Source of the DNA: DAOQAU01 sp035354275
GTDB lineage: Bacteria; Cyanobacteriota; Vampirovibrionia; Gastranaerophilales; Gastranaerophilaceae
Assembly: GCA_035354275.1 (NCBI GenBank)
Contig: DAOQAU010000006.1
Span: 1-59,843, forward strand
DNA: 59,843 nt
Reading direction: 5' to 3'
Shown here: one piece after another, positions 26,131 through 33,777 of the stretch
Layout: every line of letters begins with the position of its first letter
Numbering within the stretch: position 1 is the first letter of the stretch
Notes under the pieces: generated by a model
What the model was told of the DNA's origin: nothing
The model's input: the letters and a program-made list of their open reading frames with translations, nothing else
Database searches by the model: none
Program-made: the position numbers and the translations under genes

Positions 26131-26946
26131 ATCGTTAATCATAAAATTACTTTTTTTGTCTCTTGGTTTTGTAGGGGCGAAAGGTTTATTCCCAATGTCT
26201 ATTTCTTCAATTTTTACAGACTCGGGGGCAAGATTATTTTCATCAATAATTTTGCTTTCAACGCTTTTAACAGGAATATTAGAAGGGCATAATTTGTTTT
26301 CAACTATTTGTGCAATCATTGGAGTAAAATAAGATGAATAAAACTTAAGTTTTTCCAATTGTTTTGTCGCTGGCGCAAAATTAACTCCAATCATGCGGTT
26401 TTCAACGGCGGAAAGATTTTTTTGAAAAGTCCCTTGCCATAAAACTTTTTCTTCATCAACATCAACAAGCGCAATATAAGTCGATACTCTATATGCAGGG
26501 TCAATCACTGCCGCCCCCGGGATATTTAAAAAATCCCAAACCGTACGCCTTAGAAGGTAGCTTTGGGTATCTGTTGTGCTTGTGATTAGCAAAACTTTGT
26601 TTGTATCAAAGGTATGTGCTATAGGTTTTATGTCAACAAAAGCTATGTTGTAATTGTATTTATATTCTTTAAGAGCTCTTCTGGTTGTAATATTTAGCCG
26701 TACATTTTTTCTGAAAGCATCTCTTATTTCTGCCATGCTTACAGTATCAACCTTGCCGGAAAGTCTTAGTGAGTTAATTGTGTCAGAGGCAAAAATTACG
26801 GAAGTGTCAGGATAAATATAATAATTTGTGCTTTCAAACTGAATATTATCAGGTAATATAAGGATTTTTTTATCCTGCGCAAAACAAGTCTGTGTCGTCA
26901 AAAACACTAATAATAAAGCTGAAAATAACCAGATTAATTTTCTCAT
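26125..26946 (-). CDS. Exported protein, unknown
   Basis: A 273-residue protein with a clear signal peptide (1-23, ending TCFAQDKK). The mature part is mixed alpha/beta with no recognisable active-site pattern; it includes the phrase ALVDVDEEKVLWQGTFQKNL, reminiscent of periplasmic proteins that assemble from beta strands and resemble a TolB-N-like or CsgG-like fold, but this is only an impression. A Pro/Lys-rich tail ends the protein. It overlaps the end of the HD-GYP gene convergently. Confidence 0.6.
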   Translation of the reverse strand: MRKLIWLFSALLLVFLTTQTCFAQDKKILILPDNIQFESTNYYIYPDTSVIFASDTINSLRLSGKVDTVSMAEIRDAFRKNVRLNITTRRALKEYKYNYNIAFVDIKPIAHTFDTNKVLLITSTTDTQSYLLRRTVWDFLNIPGAAVIDPAYRVSTYIALVDVDEEKVLWQGTFQKNLSAVENRMIGVNFAPATKQLEKLKFYSSYFTPMIAQIVENKLCPSNIPVKSVESKIIDENNLAPESVKIEEIDIGNKPFAPTKPRDKKSNFMINDL

Positions 26947-27050
26947 AACCCCATTGTATCCTAATTTATATAATTATCAAATATTTTTACAATACTTAAA
27001 TCCTATGATTAATTGATTTTAATTTGGATATTTTGAGTAAAATTTAAAAT

Positions 27051-27434
27051 ATGGATTATTCGCAACTTTTACAAAAAGCTAAAGATGCTTCAAATAAGGC
27101 ATATTGCCCGTATTCACACTTTCCTGTCGGGGCTTGTGTGCTTACCAAAAGTGGTAAAACATATTCGGGCTGTAATGTTGAAAATGCAAGTTACGGACTG
27201 TCGGTTTGCGCAGAAAGAAACGCTATTGCAAATGCTGCTATTGCAGGTGATTTGGATATTGTTGCTATAGCTGTTTATGCCCAAAAAATGGAAAATTGTC
27301 TTCCTTGCGGAGCTTGCAGGCAAATTATTTTTGAATTTCAAAAAGATAATGAAATTGATGTTATAATACAATTTGGGGAAGGTTATAAAATTTATAAAAT
27401 TAATTATCTTTTACCCGAGGCATTCAGTTTATAG
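27051..27434 (+). CDS. cdd: Cytidine deaminase
   Basis: Deaminates cytidine and deoxycytidine to uridines in pyrimidine salvage. The 127-residue, homotetrameric-type enzyme shows the zinc site: Cys in CAERNAI, with the catalytic Glu of that motif, and PCGACRQ for the other two Cys. NVENASYG is the substrate-binding segment. The length is standard. The next gene starts on the base after its stop. Confidence 0.96.
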   Translation: MDYSQLLQKAKDASNKAYCPYSHFPVGACVLTKSGKTYSGCNVENASYGLSVCAERNAIANAAIAGDLDIVAIAVYAQKMENCLPCGACRQIIFEFQKDNEIDVIIQFGEGYKIYKINYLLPEAFSL

Positions 27435-27638
27435 ATGTATTTTATTGAATTAATAATTAAAAAATTTAAAAAAAAAGACAAACAATTAAAAGTTTCAAAT
27501 CAAATTGATTTTGATTATGAATCTTGTGAGCATGTTTTTATGCCAATTGATAGCACAAATGAAATGTTTTCATGCACAAAATGCGGCTTTATTAGAAACA
27601 AAAAAGATTTGAAAAATAAAAACTTTTTTGAAACTTAA
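27435..27638 (+). CDS. Small zinc-ribbon-like protein
   Basis: A 67-residue protein with a basic helical N terminus (IIKKFKKKDKQLK) and a Cys/His set (CEHVFM...CTKCGF) spaced for one zinc site. The ATG follows the cdd stop with no gap, so translation is probably coupled. Function is unknown. The ribbon resembles those in small redox or nucleic-acid-binding proteins of this lineage. Confidence 0.6.
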   Translation: MYFIELIIKKFKKKDKQLKVSNQIDFDYESCEHVFMPIDSTNEMFSCTKCGFIRNKKDLKNKNFFET

Positions 27639-28255
27639 TCTATTCTTCCTTCTCCACTACCACAGTCTGCTTGGCTTGTACAGCTGTTCCCTGTAGGTCC
27701 TTGTGACGTTACTACGGCCGTACCTTCAATAGTTGTATTTTCTGCACTATTTACAAGGCTTTGAAATTGAGACAGGTAGTCACTGCTTCCTGCAGCTGAA
27801 GGGTTTTGTATAGCATAATTAAAAGCATCTATCAATGCACTTATTGTTTGAGAATTGATAGTTGAAGGGGACAAAGGAGGGTCAAGATTTAATGCAGAGT
27901 TTGCATATTCAAATAAATTCATTGGCATTGGCGTAGCGGGAGTCAGATTTAATGCATCACTTAAATTTTGATAAGTAATATTTGACATTAATAAATTAAA
28001 TTTCCCTTGAGTCATTGACAAATATGTTAGTCCTGCAGGAGGAATGTTTGCATTTCCGTTATATGGAATTATGTCATTCATATCTTGATCAATGTCGTTT
28101 AAATTAACACTCTGGGCGGCAAATATTTTTGATTTTGACTTATCGGCTAAGCTTATTTTTTGATTATTATAAATAACAAAGACCGAAAAGCCTATTATAG
28201 CTATAACACAAGCCAATAAACTTATTTCAATTATATTTTGTGCTTTTCTTTTCAT
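27635..28255 (-). CDS. Pilin-like protein with class III-type signal sequence
   Basis: A 206-residue protein that begins MKRKAQNIIEISLLACVIAI: a short basic leader, a Glu five residues into a hydrophobic stretch and ~20 apolar residues, as in Flp/type IV pilins and related pseudopilins. The remainder (Asn/Ser/Pro-rich) is probably extracytoplasmic. AAGGAG precedes the ATG. No prepilin peptidase or assembly ATPase gene is in the window. The precise cleavage site is unclear because the residue before Q is Ala rather than Gly. It converges on the zinc-ribbon gene with a 4-bp overlap. Confidence 0.6.
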   Translation of the reverse strand: MKRKAQNIIEISLLACVIAIIGFSVFVIYNNQKISLADKSKSKIFAAQSVNLNDIDQDMNDIIPYNGNANIPPAGLTYLSMTQGKFNLLMSNITYQNLSDALNLTPATPMPMNLFEYANSALNLDPPLSPSTINSQTISALIDAFNYAIQNPSAAGSSDYLSQFQSLVNSAENTTIEGTAVVTSQGPTGNSCTSQADCGSGEGRID

Positions 28256-28363
28256 ACTTTCTCCTTAAATTAGACCATATAGCTTTATAATGCCCAGTTT
28301 GGCGAAATTTATAACATATTTTACAACATTTTTTACAATTATGCAAAATGTTAATATATCATA

Positions 28364-29689
28364 TTAATCATTAAATTCAGATATGAAAATTTTTACCCAT
28401 TTCATCAGTGATGAAAGCTGATACGGTTTAGGGATATAAAGCTCTGCGCCTGTATTTAATACTAATTCTTTATCGTGCAGAACTGATGTAATAATTATTT
28501 TTGAATTTTTAAATTTAGTATTTTCTTTTAAGTATTTGCAGATATTTAAGCCGGAAAGGGTTTCAATATCGCCTGCATCAATTATAATAACCGCAGGCGG
28601 GGTGTCAACTGTTATGTCTGTCGATAAAAGAGTTCTCATGGCTTGAGGATTTTTAAGTAATTGTGTTTCATAACCTTCCAAGTCAAGGTTTGTAGCCAAT
28701 AAAAAAGAAAGTGCTTCATCTTCTTCCATTACCCAGATTTTGTTGTTAAAATTTTTATCTAGAACCGCATTTTGCGCGCTTATTTTGGGTCTTTCCACTG
28801 CATAGCTTGACCCGTAAGGTTTTTTTGCAAGATTATGCACCTGTAATAGAGAATTTATAATCTGTTTTACATCAGTGTATTTTTTAAACTCATTGCTTGT
28901 AATGCCGATTGTGCTAAATACAAAATCAGAGCGCCTGCCAGCAAGTTCATCCCCCTGAAGTATTGTGTAGCCGCGGTTTACATCCTGAGTAGAATAAAAT
29001 TTTTGAGATATGGAATCAAATGCAAAAGTGAGATATGAAGCGATTTTTTCTGCCCTGATAGGGTGTGTTATTATCAAAAATTCATTTTCGGAAAAATGCC
29101 CGAAATAATCTTCTTTTTCCAACGCAGATTTAATAATAGCGCAATAAGTTTGAATAAGTTTATCTGAAGCAAGTTCTGAATAAATTTCTTTGTAATTTTC
29201 AAAATTTTGTACGCTTATTAAAAGACATGCCCATTTAGAATCCTTTGAAATGATTCTTTTCAGGGCTTTCAATGAATAATTTTTATTGGGAAGCATTGTT
29301 TTTAAATTAATATTAGATTCATGTTCGCGTCTTAAATGCGCTTTAATTCTGGTTTTAAATTCTTCTGAATTTATAGGCTCGCTTAAAAAATCGTCAGCAC
29401 CGTTTTCAAGAGCATTAATTTTATCTTCTGTTTCGGCGGATTTTGACACTGCAACTATTGCAGGGCGCATGTTGTAGGTTAAAATTCTTAGTTTTTTGCA
29501 AAAATCCGACAGTTTTTCTTCTATGCTGTCTGAAATTATAATCAAGTCAGGTTCGTTGTCTTGAATTAGTTTTATTGCCGAATTCAAGCTGCGAGAAATA
29601 AGTACAATATTCTCATCATTTTCTATGAGTTTTTTGTACTTTGTCGAAAGTTCTTTTCGTTTGTCTATAATCAAAGTGGTTTTTTGCAT
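28364..29689 (-). CDS. REC-degenerate GGDEF-REC response regulator
   Basis: A 441-residue protein. REC1 (~5-120) looks inactive: the phosphoacceptor position reads IISDS and the conserved Lys position is Glu (FLSEP). The middle domain (~135-300) has the GGDEF fold but SENEF in place of the motif, so it is probably a c-di-GMP sensor or dead domain. REC2 (~320-440) is canonical, with EED, the Asp in IIIDAGD, Ser in ITS and Lys in IPKPY. It lies 150 bp downstream of a histidine kinase, with a family B repeat between them. Confidence 0.85.
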   Translation of the reverse strand: MQKTTLIIDKRKELSTKYKKLIENDENIVLISRSLNSAIKLIQDNEPDLIIISDSIEEKLSDFCKKLRILTYNMRPAIVAVSKSAETEDKINALENGADDFLSEPINSEEFKTRIKAHLRREHESNINLKTMLPNKNYSLKALKRIISKDSKWACLLISVQNFENYKEIYSELASDKLIQTYCAIIKSALEKEDYFGHFSENEFLIITHPIRAEKIASYLTFAFDSISQKFYSTQDVNRGYTILQGDELAGRRSDFVFSTIGITSNEFKKYTDVKQIINSLLQVHNLAKKPYGSSYAVERPKISAQNAVLDKNFNNKIWVMEEDEALSFLLATNLDLEGYETQLLKNPQAMRTLLSTDITVDTPPAVIIIDAGDIETLSGLNICKYLKENTKFKNSKIIITSVLHDKELVLNTGAELYIPKPYQLSSLMKWVKIFISEFND

Positions 29690-29750
29690 TTTTACCTTTT
29701 TATCTTTTCTCTCCCCCCTCGCGAAATTGGCTTATTTACTTTTTTATTTT

Positions 29751-29790
29751 TCCCCTCTCCCCTTGCGGGAGAGGGCTAGGGTGAGGGGTT
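29751..29790. repeat. Family B palindromic repeat between kinase and regulator genes
   Basis: TCCCCTCTCCCCTTGCGGGA and GAGGGCTAGGGTGAGGGG match the core found inside ligA, tsaB, tsaE and the thiF-like gene. This copy is noncoding and separates the histidine kinase from its probable partner. Confidence 0.8.
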
Positions 29791-29838
29791 TTAAGAACAT
29801 ATTTTGGATTGCTTCGGGCTTCGCCCTTTCAATGACAT

Positions 29839-30582
29839 TTATTTATTATTTTCACATCCTTTAAATTGCTTTCCTGCTTGATTTTCGAGATTTTCTGTTG
29901 GGATTAATATTTCAAAAACATTACCCTCGTCGCTGCCCGTAACATTTATTTTCCCGTTCATTTTTTCTGTCAGCACTTTTGTAATATAAAGACCTAGCCC
30001 GCTTCCTTGAACTTTTCTAGTGAGCGGATTGTCGAGTCTTGAAAATTTCGTGAAAATTTTGTCGTAATCTTCTTGATTTATACTGATTCCCTCATCAATT
30101 ACTTTTATGGAAAGATAATCAGGGCAAGGGGAAAAATCAGCTTTTACAATTATTTTTGTTCCTTCGTTGGAATATTTTGCCGCATTTTCGATTAAATTTG
30201 TCATAATTTGTTGGAATTTATCCACATCAACAAAAATTTTAGGAATTTTGGGGTTGAAATCCGTTTGAAATTCGTGCTGGGGATACTGGTGTTTTACGAT
30301 TTGAATAATGGGCTCAATTAATGTGCTTACGTTAGCGTTTTTAAAAATAAAATCGTCTTTAAAAGATTGAAGTTTATTGACAGAAAGCAGATTTTCAACA
30401 AGATTAATAAGCCTGTTTGATTGCTGTTCTATGATTTCGATAAACTTTTTTTTGTTGTCATCATCGAGTGCATCCCAGGAATTAAGCATGGTTTGGGCAA
30501 ACCCTCTTATACTGGTTAAGGGAGTTCTAAGCTCATGTGAAACTGTAGAAATAAAATCCTGCTGTTTTTGATTTTCGTCCAT
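29839..30582 (-). CDS. Cytoplasmic histidine kinase core without sensor domain
   Basis: A 247-residue protein consisting only of HisKA (phosphoacceptor H16 in SHELRTPL) and HATPase domains. The N box (NLIENAAKYS), G1 (VIDEGISI) and G2 (GSGLGLYITK) are intact. Only 15 residues precede the His, so input must come from a partner protein or a lost domain. It probably phosphorylates REC2 of the downstream regulator. A short TTGCTTCGGGCTTCGCCC hairpin repeat ends just before its stop. Confidence 0.9.
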   Translation of the reverse strand: MDENQKQQDFISTVSHELRTPLTSIRGFAQTMLNSWDALDDDNKKKFIEIIEQQSNRLINLVENLLSVNKLQSFKDDFIFKNANVSTLIEPIIQIVKHQYPQHEFQTDFNPKIPKIFVDVDKFQQIMTNLIENAAKYSNEGTKIIVKADFSPCPDYLSIKVIDEGISINQEDYDKIFTKFSRLDNPLTRKVQGSGLGLYITKVLTEKMNGKINVTGSDEGNVFEILIPTENLENQAGKQFKGCENNK

Positions 30583-30647
30583 AGCTTTATTATAACAAAG
30601 CTTTCAAAAACAACAGGATTTATTAAGATTTTTTTTATTATTCGAGA

Positions 30648-30830
30648 TTATTTAATACGCGGATTTCCAGGTTTTATATTTATTCCAGCTATCAATCTAC
30701 GATAATCTTCTGGGGTGACCGGTTTATTGCTATCTTTACATGGCAATTCTTCCGAAGAGCTACCTCCCGAAGGGTTTTGTTTTCGTGTAGGTAGATACGC
30801 TGGATTAAATCCGCCGATTCTAATACTCAT
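30648..30830 (-). CDS. 60-residue Pro/Ser-rich protein, unknown
   Basis: A small gene with an excellent ribosome site (GAAAGGAG, 7 bases before the ATG). The product, MSIRIGGFNPAYLPTRKQNP and on, has no membrane segment and looks disordered. Its leader and the short N-terminal pattern (basic/hydrophobic, then GGF) resemble those of the genes at 31302 and 51568. No function is known. Confidence 0.55.
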   Translation of the reverse strand: MSIRIGGFNPAYLPTRKQNPSGGSSSEELPCKDSNKPVTPEDYRRLIAGINIKPGNPRIK

Positions 30831-31032
30831 AATTTACTCCTTTCAATTAGTTAAACGATAAATTAATATCCCTTGTATTACATATTCAAGTTGTCGGAGT
30901 GTTTTATAAAAAACTTTAGAACTTTGATTTAAATTGTAATATTTTGTTACAAATGAATATTGAAAATTGGGCAGAAAATATTTGTCGTTATTGCTTTACA
31001 TAGGTCTGCAAAGTTTTATCATAATTGAAGAA

Positions 31033-31131
31033 ACGAAGCAATCTTGTCTCTCATTGTTAAGACTTGTAGGAGATTGCTTCGGTGGGTAATAGTCATTAAA
31101 GCCGATAATTCCCGTCTCGCTCTTGTAACAC
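31033..31131. repeat. Family A dispersed element
   Basis: ACGAAGCAATCT at the left and AGATTGCTTCGG in the middle form a hairpin; the part from 31070 on (GATTGCTTCGGTGGGTAATA then GTCATTAAAGCCGATAA) matches 32323-32381. It fills the gap 30831-31301, which otherwise holds AT-rich DNA and one similar motif pair (CATATT..A..TGTCGGAGT at ~30879 and ~31131). Confidence 0.7.
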
Positions 31132-31233
31132 ATATTGAATATGTCGGAGTAATCTGAAAAAATATTTAATAATTTCAAGAAAAATTTAACAAATTGTTAC
31201 AAGGGGTTTGAAAATTTAATTTAGTAAAAAACA

Positions 31234-31265
31234 AAACCCTGCTGTTTTTTAAAACAGCAGGGTTT
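31234..31265 (-). terminator. Intrinsic terminator
   Basis: A 15-bp perfect stem AAACCCTGCTGTTTT / complement with a 2-base loop and a T-rich stretch after it on the minus strand, 37 bp after the stop of the 202-residue gene. Confidence 0.8.
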
Positions 31266-31301
31266 ATTAAGTTTTTTTATTATTCTGTATAAATTTTACG
31301 A

Positions 31302-31910
31302 TTAATCCCCGCTTCTAATCCAGACTAACTTTACAACATGACCATCTTTATCTTTAACAATTATTGTGGTACCGCCTTTTACTTCAGGGATGTCTACTTC
31401 ACTAATGGCTTGTTCTAGTGGCAGCGGCTTAGGGGTAACATTTCTTTCAGTTGAAATTTCAACTGTTCCTCCCTCAGGCACATCAATAATAATATCATCC
31501 CACGGAGGATTATGAATAATAATCGTAGACTTAGTCTCCATTACACCAGTATCAGGTATTGTAACACCCTCTATACCTTTAGCCAGTAAACTATCTTTTA
31601 ATCTGGTCAACTTTGAATTTTTTGGATCAAGAGATATTTGTTCGTCAAGTTTTTTCATAAATTTCTCGAAGGCTTCTTCTTTTTTCGATCCTTCTAAGTT
31701 TTTACCTATCTCTTTATCTGATGGTTTTACAACTGTTCCAAGAGCCGCTGCCTGTGCTTTCATAAAAGCATCAACAGTACTTGGGTCAACTTTTGCTCTT
31801 TCAGGTGCTACCTGTGGCGCTGTTTCTTTCTTTTCAGCTTCATCTTTTTTCTTTGGTCCTTGAGCGTTTGGATCAATTCCTTTAAAACCTTGCATCCTAA
31901 CATCTGTCAT
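31302..31910 (-). CDS. 202-residue soluble protein, unknown
   Basis: The N-terminal third is low-complexity and Lys/Glu/Ala/Pro-rich (GPKKKDEAEKKETAPQ), the middle is helical, and the C-terminal third is predicted beta (TIIIHNPPWDDIIIDVPEGG, later GGTTIIVKDKDGHVVKLVW). There is no signal peptide. It has a textbook promoter, AAAGGAG ribosome site and terminator, so it is a well-expressed monocistronic gene. I recognise no family. It starts with MTDVRMQGFKG, similar in style to the other lineage-specific genes here. Confidence 0.65.
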   Translation of the reverse strand: MTDVRMQGFKGIDPNAQGPKKKDEAEKKETAPQVAPERAKVDPSTVDAFMKAQAAALGTVVKPSDKEIGKNLEGSKKEEAFEKFMKKLDEQISLDPKNSKLTRLKDSLLAKGIEGVTIPDTGVMETKSTIIIHNPPWDDIIIDVPEGGTVEISTERNVTPKPLPLEQAISEVDIPEVKGGTTIIVKDKDGHVVKLVWIRSGD

Positions 31911-31961
31911 AAAAAACTCCTTTCTTAATTCTAAGTTTTTTTAAGCATTTTTAATACTCAC

Positions 31962-31990
31962 ATTTTAAACTTTTTTTTGGGGACTGTCAA
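31962..31990 (-). promoter_or_regulatory. Sigma-70 promoter of the 202-residue gene
   Basis: On the minus strand TTGACA (31990-31985) and TAAAAT (31967-31962) are 17 bp apart. The predicted leader is ~45 nt. A 12-bp palindrome TAGTATATACTA at 32000-32011 lies just upstream and could be an operator. Confidence 0.65.
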
Positions 31991-32322
31991 TATTGAAAGT
32001 AGTATATACTATCAATTTCGAGTGTTTCAAATATTTTGTGAAGACAAACAAGAGCCTCTTTTGTAAGGTTTGTAACCTCTATATTAATTTTTGCTCTTTT
32101 GTTTTAAAACATTGAAGGGCTTGACACTCCATCCTTTCTAATGAATAATTTCGGGGTAACTGTAATGCTTAATAAATATATTCGGTAACATTAGAATAAT
32201 ACTTTAGAGTTTTTATTATAATGTTAACAAGTTGTTACATTGATAAATAAATCTTAGTTGACTTGTCTTTTTAAATTATACTTTCGTATGGATTCGTATT
32301 TTAAATTTTATTAATAGAGGAT

Positions 32323-32500
32323 AGATTGCTTCGGTGGGCAAATAGTCGTCAAAGCCGATAAGCCTCATCTCGCAATGACGTGAGTGGCTTTAGCAAAGGG
32401 TTAAAGCATATTTACCCCCGCAATGATGTAAAAAGGGATTCTTCGGGCTTCGTCCTCATTCTTGCCAAAATCCGCCTCAGAATGATGAATGTGCTGCCCT
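32323..32500. repeat. Family A element plus a related hairpin element
   Basis: AGATTGCTTCGGTGGGCAAA through CTCGCAATGACG (32323-32381) matches the elements at 16379 and 31033. A second unit (about 32432-32500) has GGGATTCTTCGGG and CCTCAGAATGATGA, a similar plan with a different sequence. Together they occupy much of the 600-bp gap between 31911 and 32517; the remainder is AT-rich with a promoter near 31975. Confidence 0.65.
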
Positions 32501-32517
32501 TTCAGGATGACTGCGTT

Positions 32518-33777
32518 TTATTTGTGCACCGCAGGGGGTTGAATATATAGCGGTAAAAGCTTTTTCCAATCGGTGTCAAAATCAGTATTTAATTTTTCCT
32601 GAGCAATTTCTGTTAAAAATCTGCCCAAATCATAGTCATCTTTTTGATAAGAAATTCCGCCCAAAACGTTTTGAAGTTTGTCGTCGGTAATCACAAAATA
32701 TTCTTCTTTTTTAATCATTTCTTTTAAATCTTCAAGAAACATAGCCTGAGGAGGTAAAATTTCCTTTTTATTATCATATATCGCAACATAAGCCGTTTCT
32801 TTTCTGGCATCAAGCGCAACGAGGGTAGGTTTATTCCCTCGCCCCTTGCGCTGAGAATTGTAAAAATAATCGCTCTCCCTCTCCCCTTGCGGTAAGGATT
32901 GTAAAAATAATTGTTCTCCCTCGCCCCTTGCGGGAGAGGGCTGGGGTGAGGGGTATTGTAAGGCAAGAGGGTAGGGGTGAGGGGTATTAAGTTCATTATG
33001 TAAGAATTCAAAACAGCCTTCAATGTTTTCATTGATTTCATTATTCCAAAATCTTATTATTCTAAAATCTTCGTTTTCTATATAAAATGTTCTTTCAATA
33101 TCAGAAAATGAGCCATTATGTTGTCCTCCGTCAATTTCAATAATCATCCGTTTTTCTAAACAAACAAAATCAGCAATATATTTATTATTAATAGAAAATT
33201 GTCTTCTGAATTTAAAACCAAGTTTATTATTTCTTAAAATTGACCATAATTTTGTTTCTTGTGGTGTTGCATTTTTTCTCATTTTTCTAGCAAATTCTTT
33301 TATGTATGGGGCATAGTTTCTATGTGCGATTTTATACCCCTCACCCGAATTTCTGACACTCGCAGGCTCGTGTTGAAATTCGCCCTCTCCCGCAAGGGGC
33401 GAGGGAAAAGTGACGGATGTCAAATCATTTACCCCCTCTCCCGCAAGGGGCGAGGTTTGGGAATTTATTCTTGACAAAATTTCTAAAGATGAAACACCCA
33501 CTGCTTTTTTATTTAATTGTTGGGCATAAATTCTGGCAACTGTCGTGCAGGCTCTTATGCCCGTAAAGCTTCCGGGTCCGATATTTGTTACGATTACATC
33601 AATATCCTTTGGAGTTAAGTTATTTTCTTTTAAAAACTTTTTAATTGTAGAGATTAAAAAAGCCGAATGATAATGTTTTTCGGTTGTTTCAACAATTTTT
33701 GAGGGAATAATTTTATCCTTAACACGCCCCCCGATATACATTTTATCCAAGCATGTATCAAAAGCCAGTATATTCAT
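32518..33777 (-). CDS. tsaB: TsaB (t6A synthesis) interrupted in frame by a DUF559 nuclease domain
   Basis: TsaB is the scaffold partner of TsaD in making the t6A37 tRNA modification. Residues 1-105 (MNILAFDTCLDKMYIGG..., NIGPGSFTGIRA) and 317-419 (TLVALDARKETAYVAIYD onward) are TsaB and together make ~208 residues, the normal length. Residues ~106-316 are foreign: repeat-encoded SPLAGEG peptides, a DUF559 endonuclease-like domain (~152-263), then more repeat peptides. The insertion is in the loop before the conserved ALDAR block. No intein splice residues are seen. The gene overlaps tsaE by 4 bp. Whether the fusion works or is processed is unknown. Confidence 0.9.
   Translation of the reverse strand: MNILAFDTCLDKMYIGGRVKDKIIPSKIVETTEKHYHSAFLISTIKKFLKENNLTPKDIDVIVTNIGPGSFTGIRACTTVARIYAQQLNKKAVGVSSLEILSRINSQTSPLAGEGVNDLTSVTFPSPLAGEGEFQHEPASVRNSGEGYKIAHRNYAPYIKEFARKMRKNATPQETKLWSILRNNKLGFKFRRQFSINNKYIADFVCLEKRMIIEIDGGQHNGSFSDIERTFYIENEDFRIIRFWNNEINENIEGCFEFLHNELNTPHPYPLALQYPSPQPSPARGEGEQLFLQSLPQGERESDYFYNSQRKGRGNKPTLVALDARKETAYVAIYDNKKEILPPQAMFLEDLKEMIKKEEYFVITDDKLQNVLGGISYQKDDYDLGRFLTEIAQEKLNTDFDTDWKKLLPLYIQPPAVHK
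32830..33462 (-). mobile_element. DUF559-carrying repeat element inside tsaB
   Basis: About 633 bp (211 codons). The 5' side (33333-33455) holds two family B cores; the 3' side (32836-32987) holds three more, some degenerate. The centre encodes a DUF559/Vsr-like domain with YIADFVCLEK (D203) and IIEIDGGQH (E214, D216, H220), the PD-(D/E)XK-type core. An internal ATG (M166, at 33282) could be the start of the free-standing form; no ribosome site precedes it. Mobility is inferred from the flanking repeats and the clean in-frame interruption. Confidence 0.65.

Noticed and set aside
28364..29689. Active diguanylate cyclase in the REC-GGDEF-REC protein
   Set aside because: The motif reads SENEF and lacks the catalytic Gly-Gly pair, so catalysis is unlikely.
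30996..31178. 60-codon minus-strand frame (MKLLNIFSDY...)
   Set aside because: It lies within the family A repeat, has no ribosome site, and its peptide is explained by the repeat sequence.
32724..33041. 105-codon minus-strand frame overlapping tsaB
   Set aside because: Translation of the repeats in an alternative frame; tsaB covers it.
32830..33462. Intein in TsaB
   Set aside because: No Cys/Ser at the left junction, no terminal His-Asn and no splicing-domain blocks; the insert is repeat sequence plus DUF559.
33259..33474. 71-codon plus-strand frame opposite tsaB
   Set aside because: It is a shadow of the repeat-rich insert and has no coding signs of its own.
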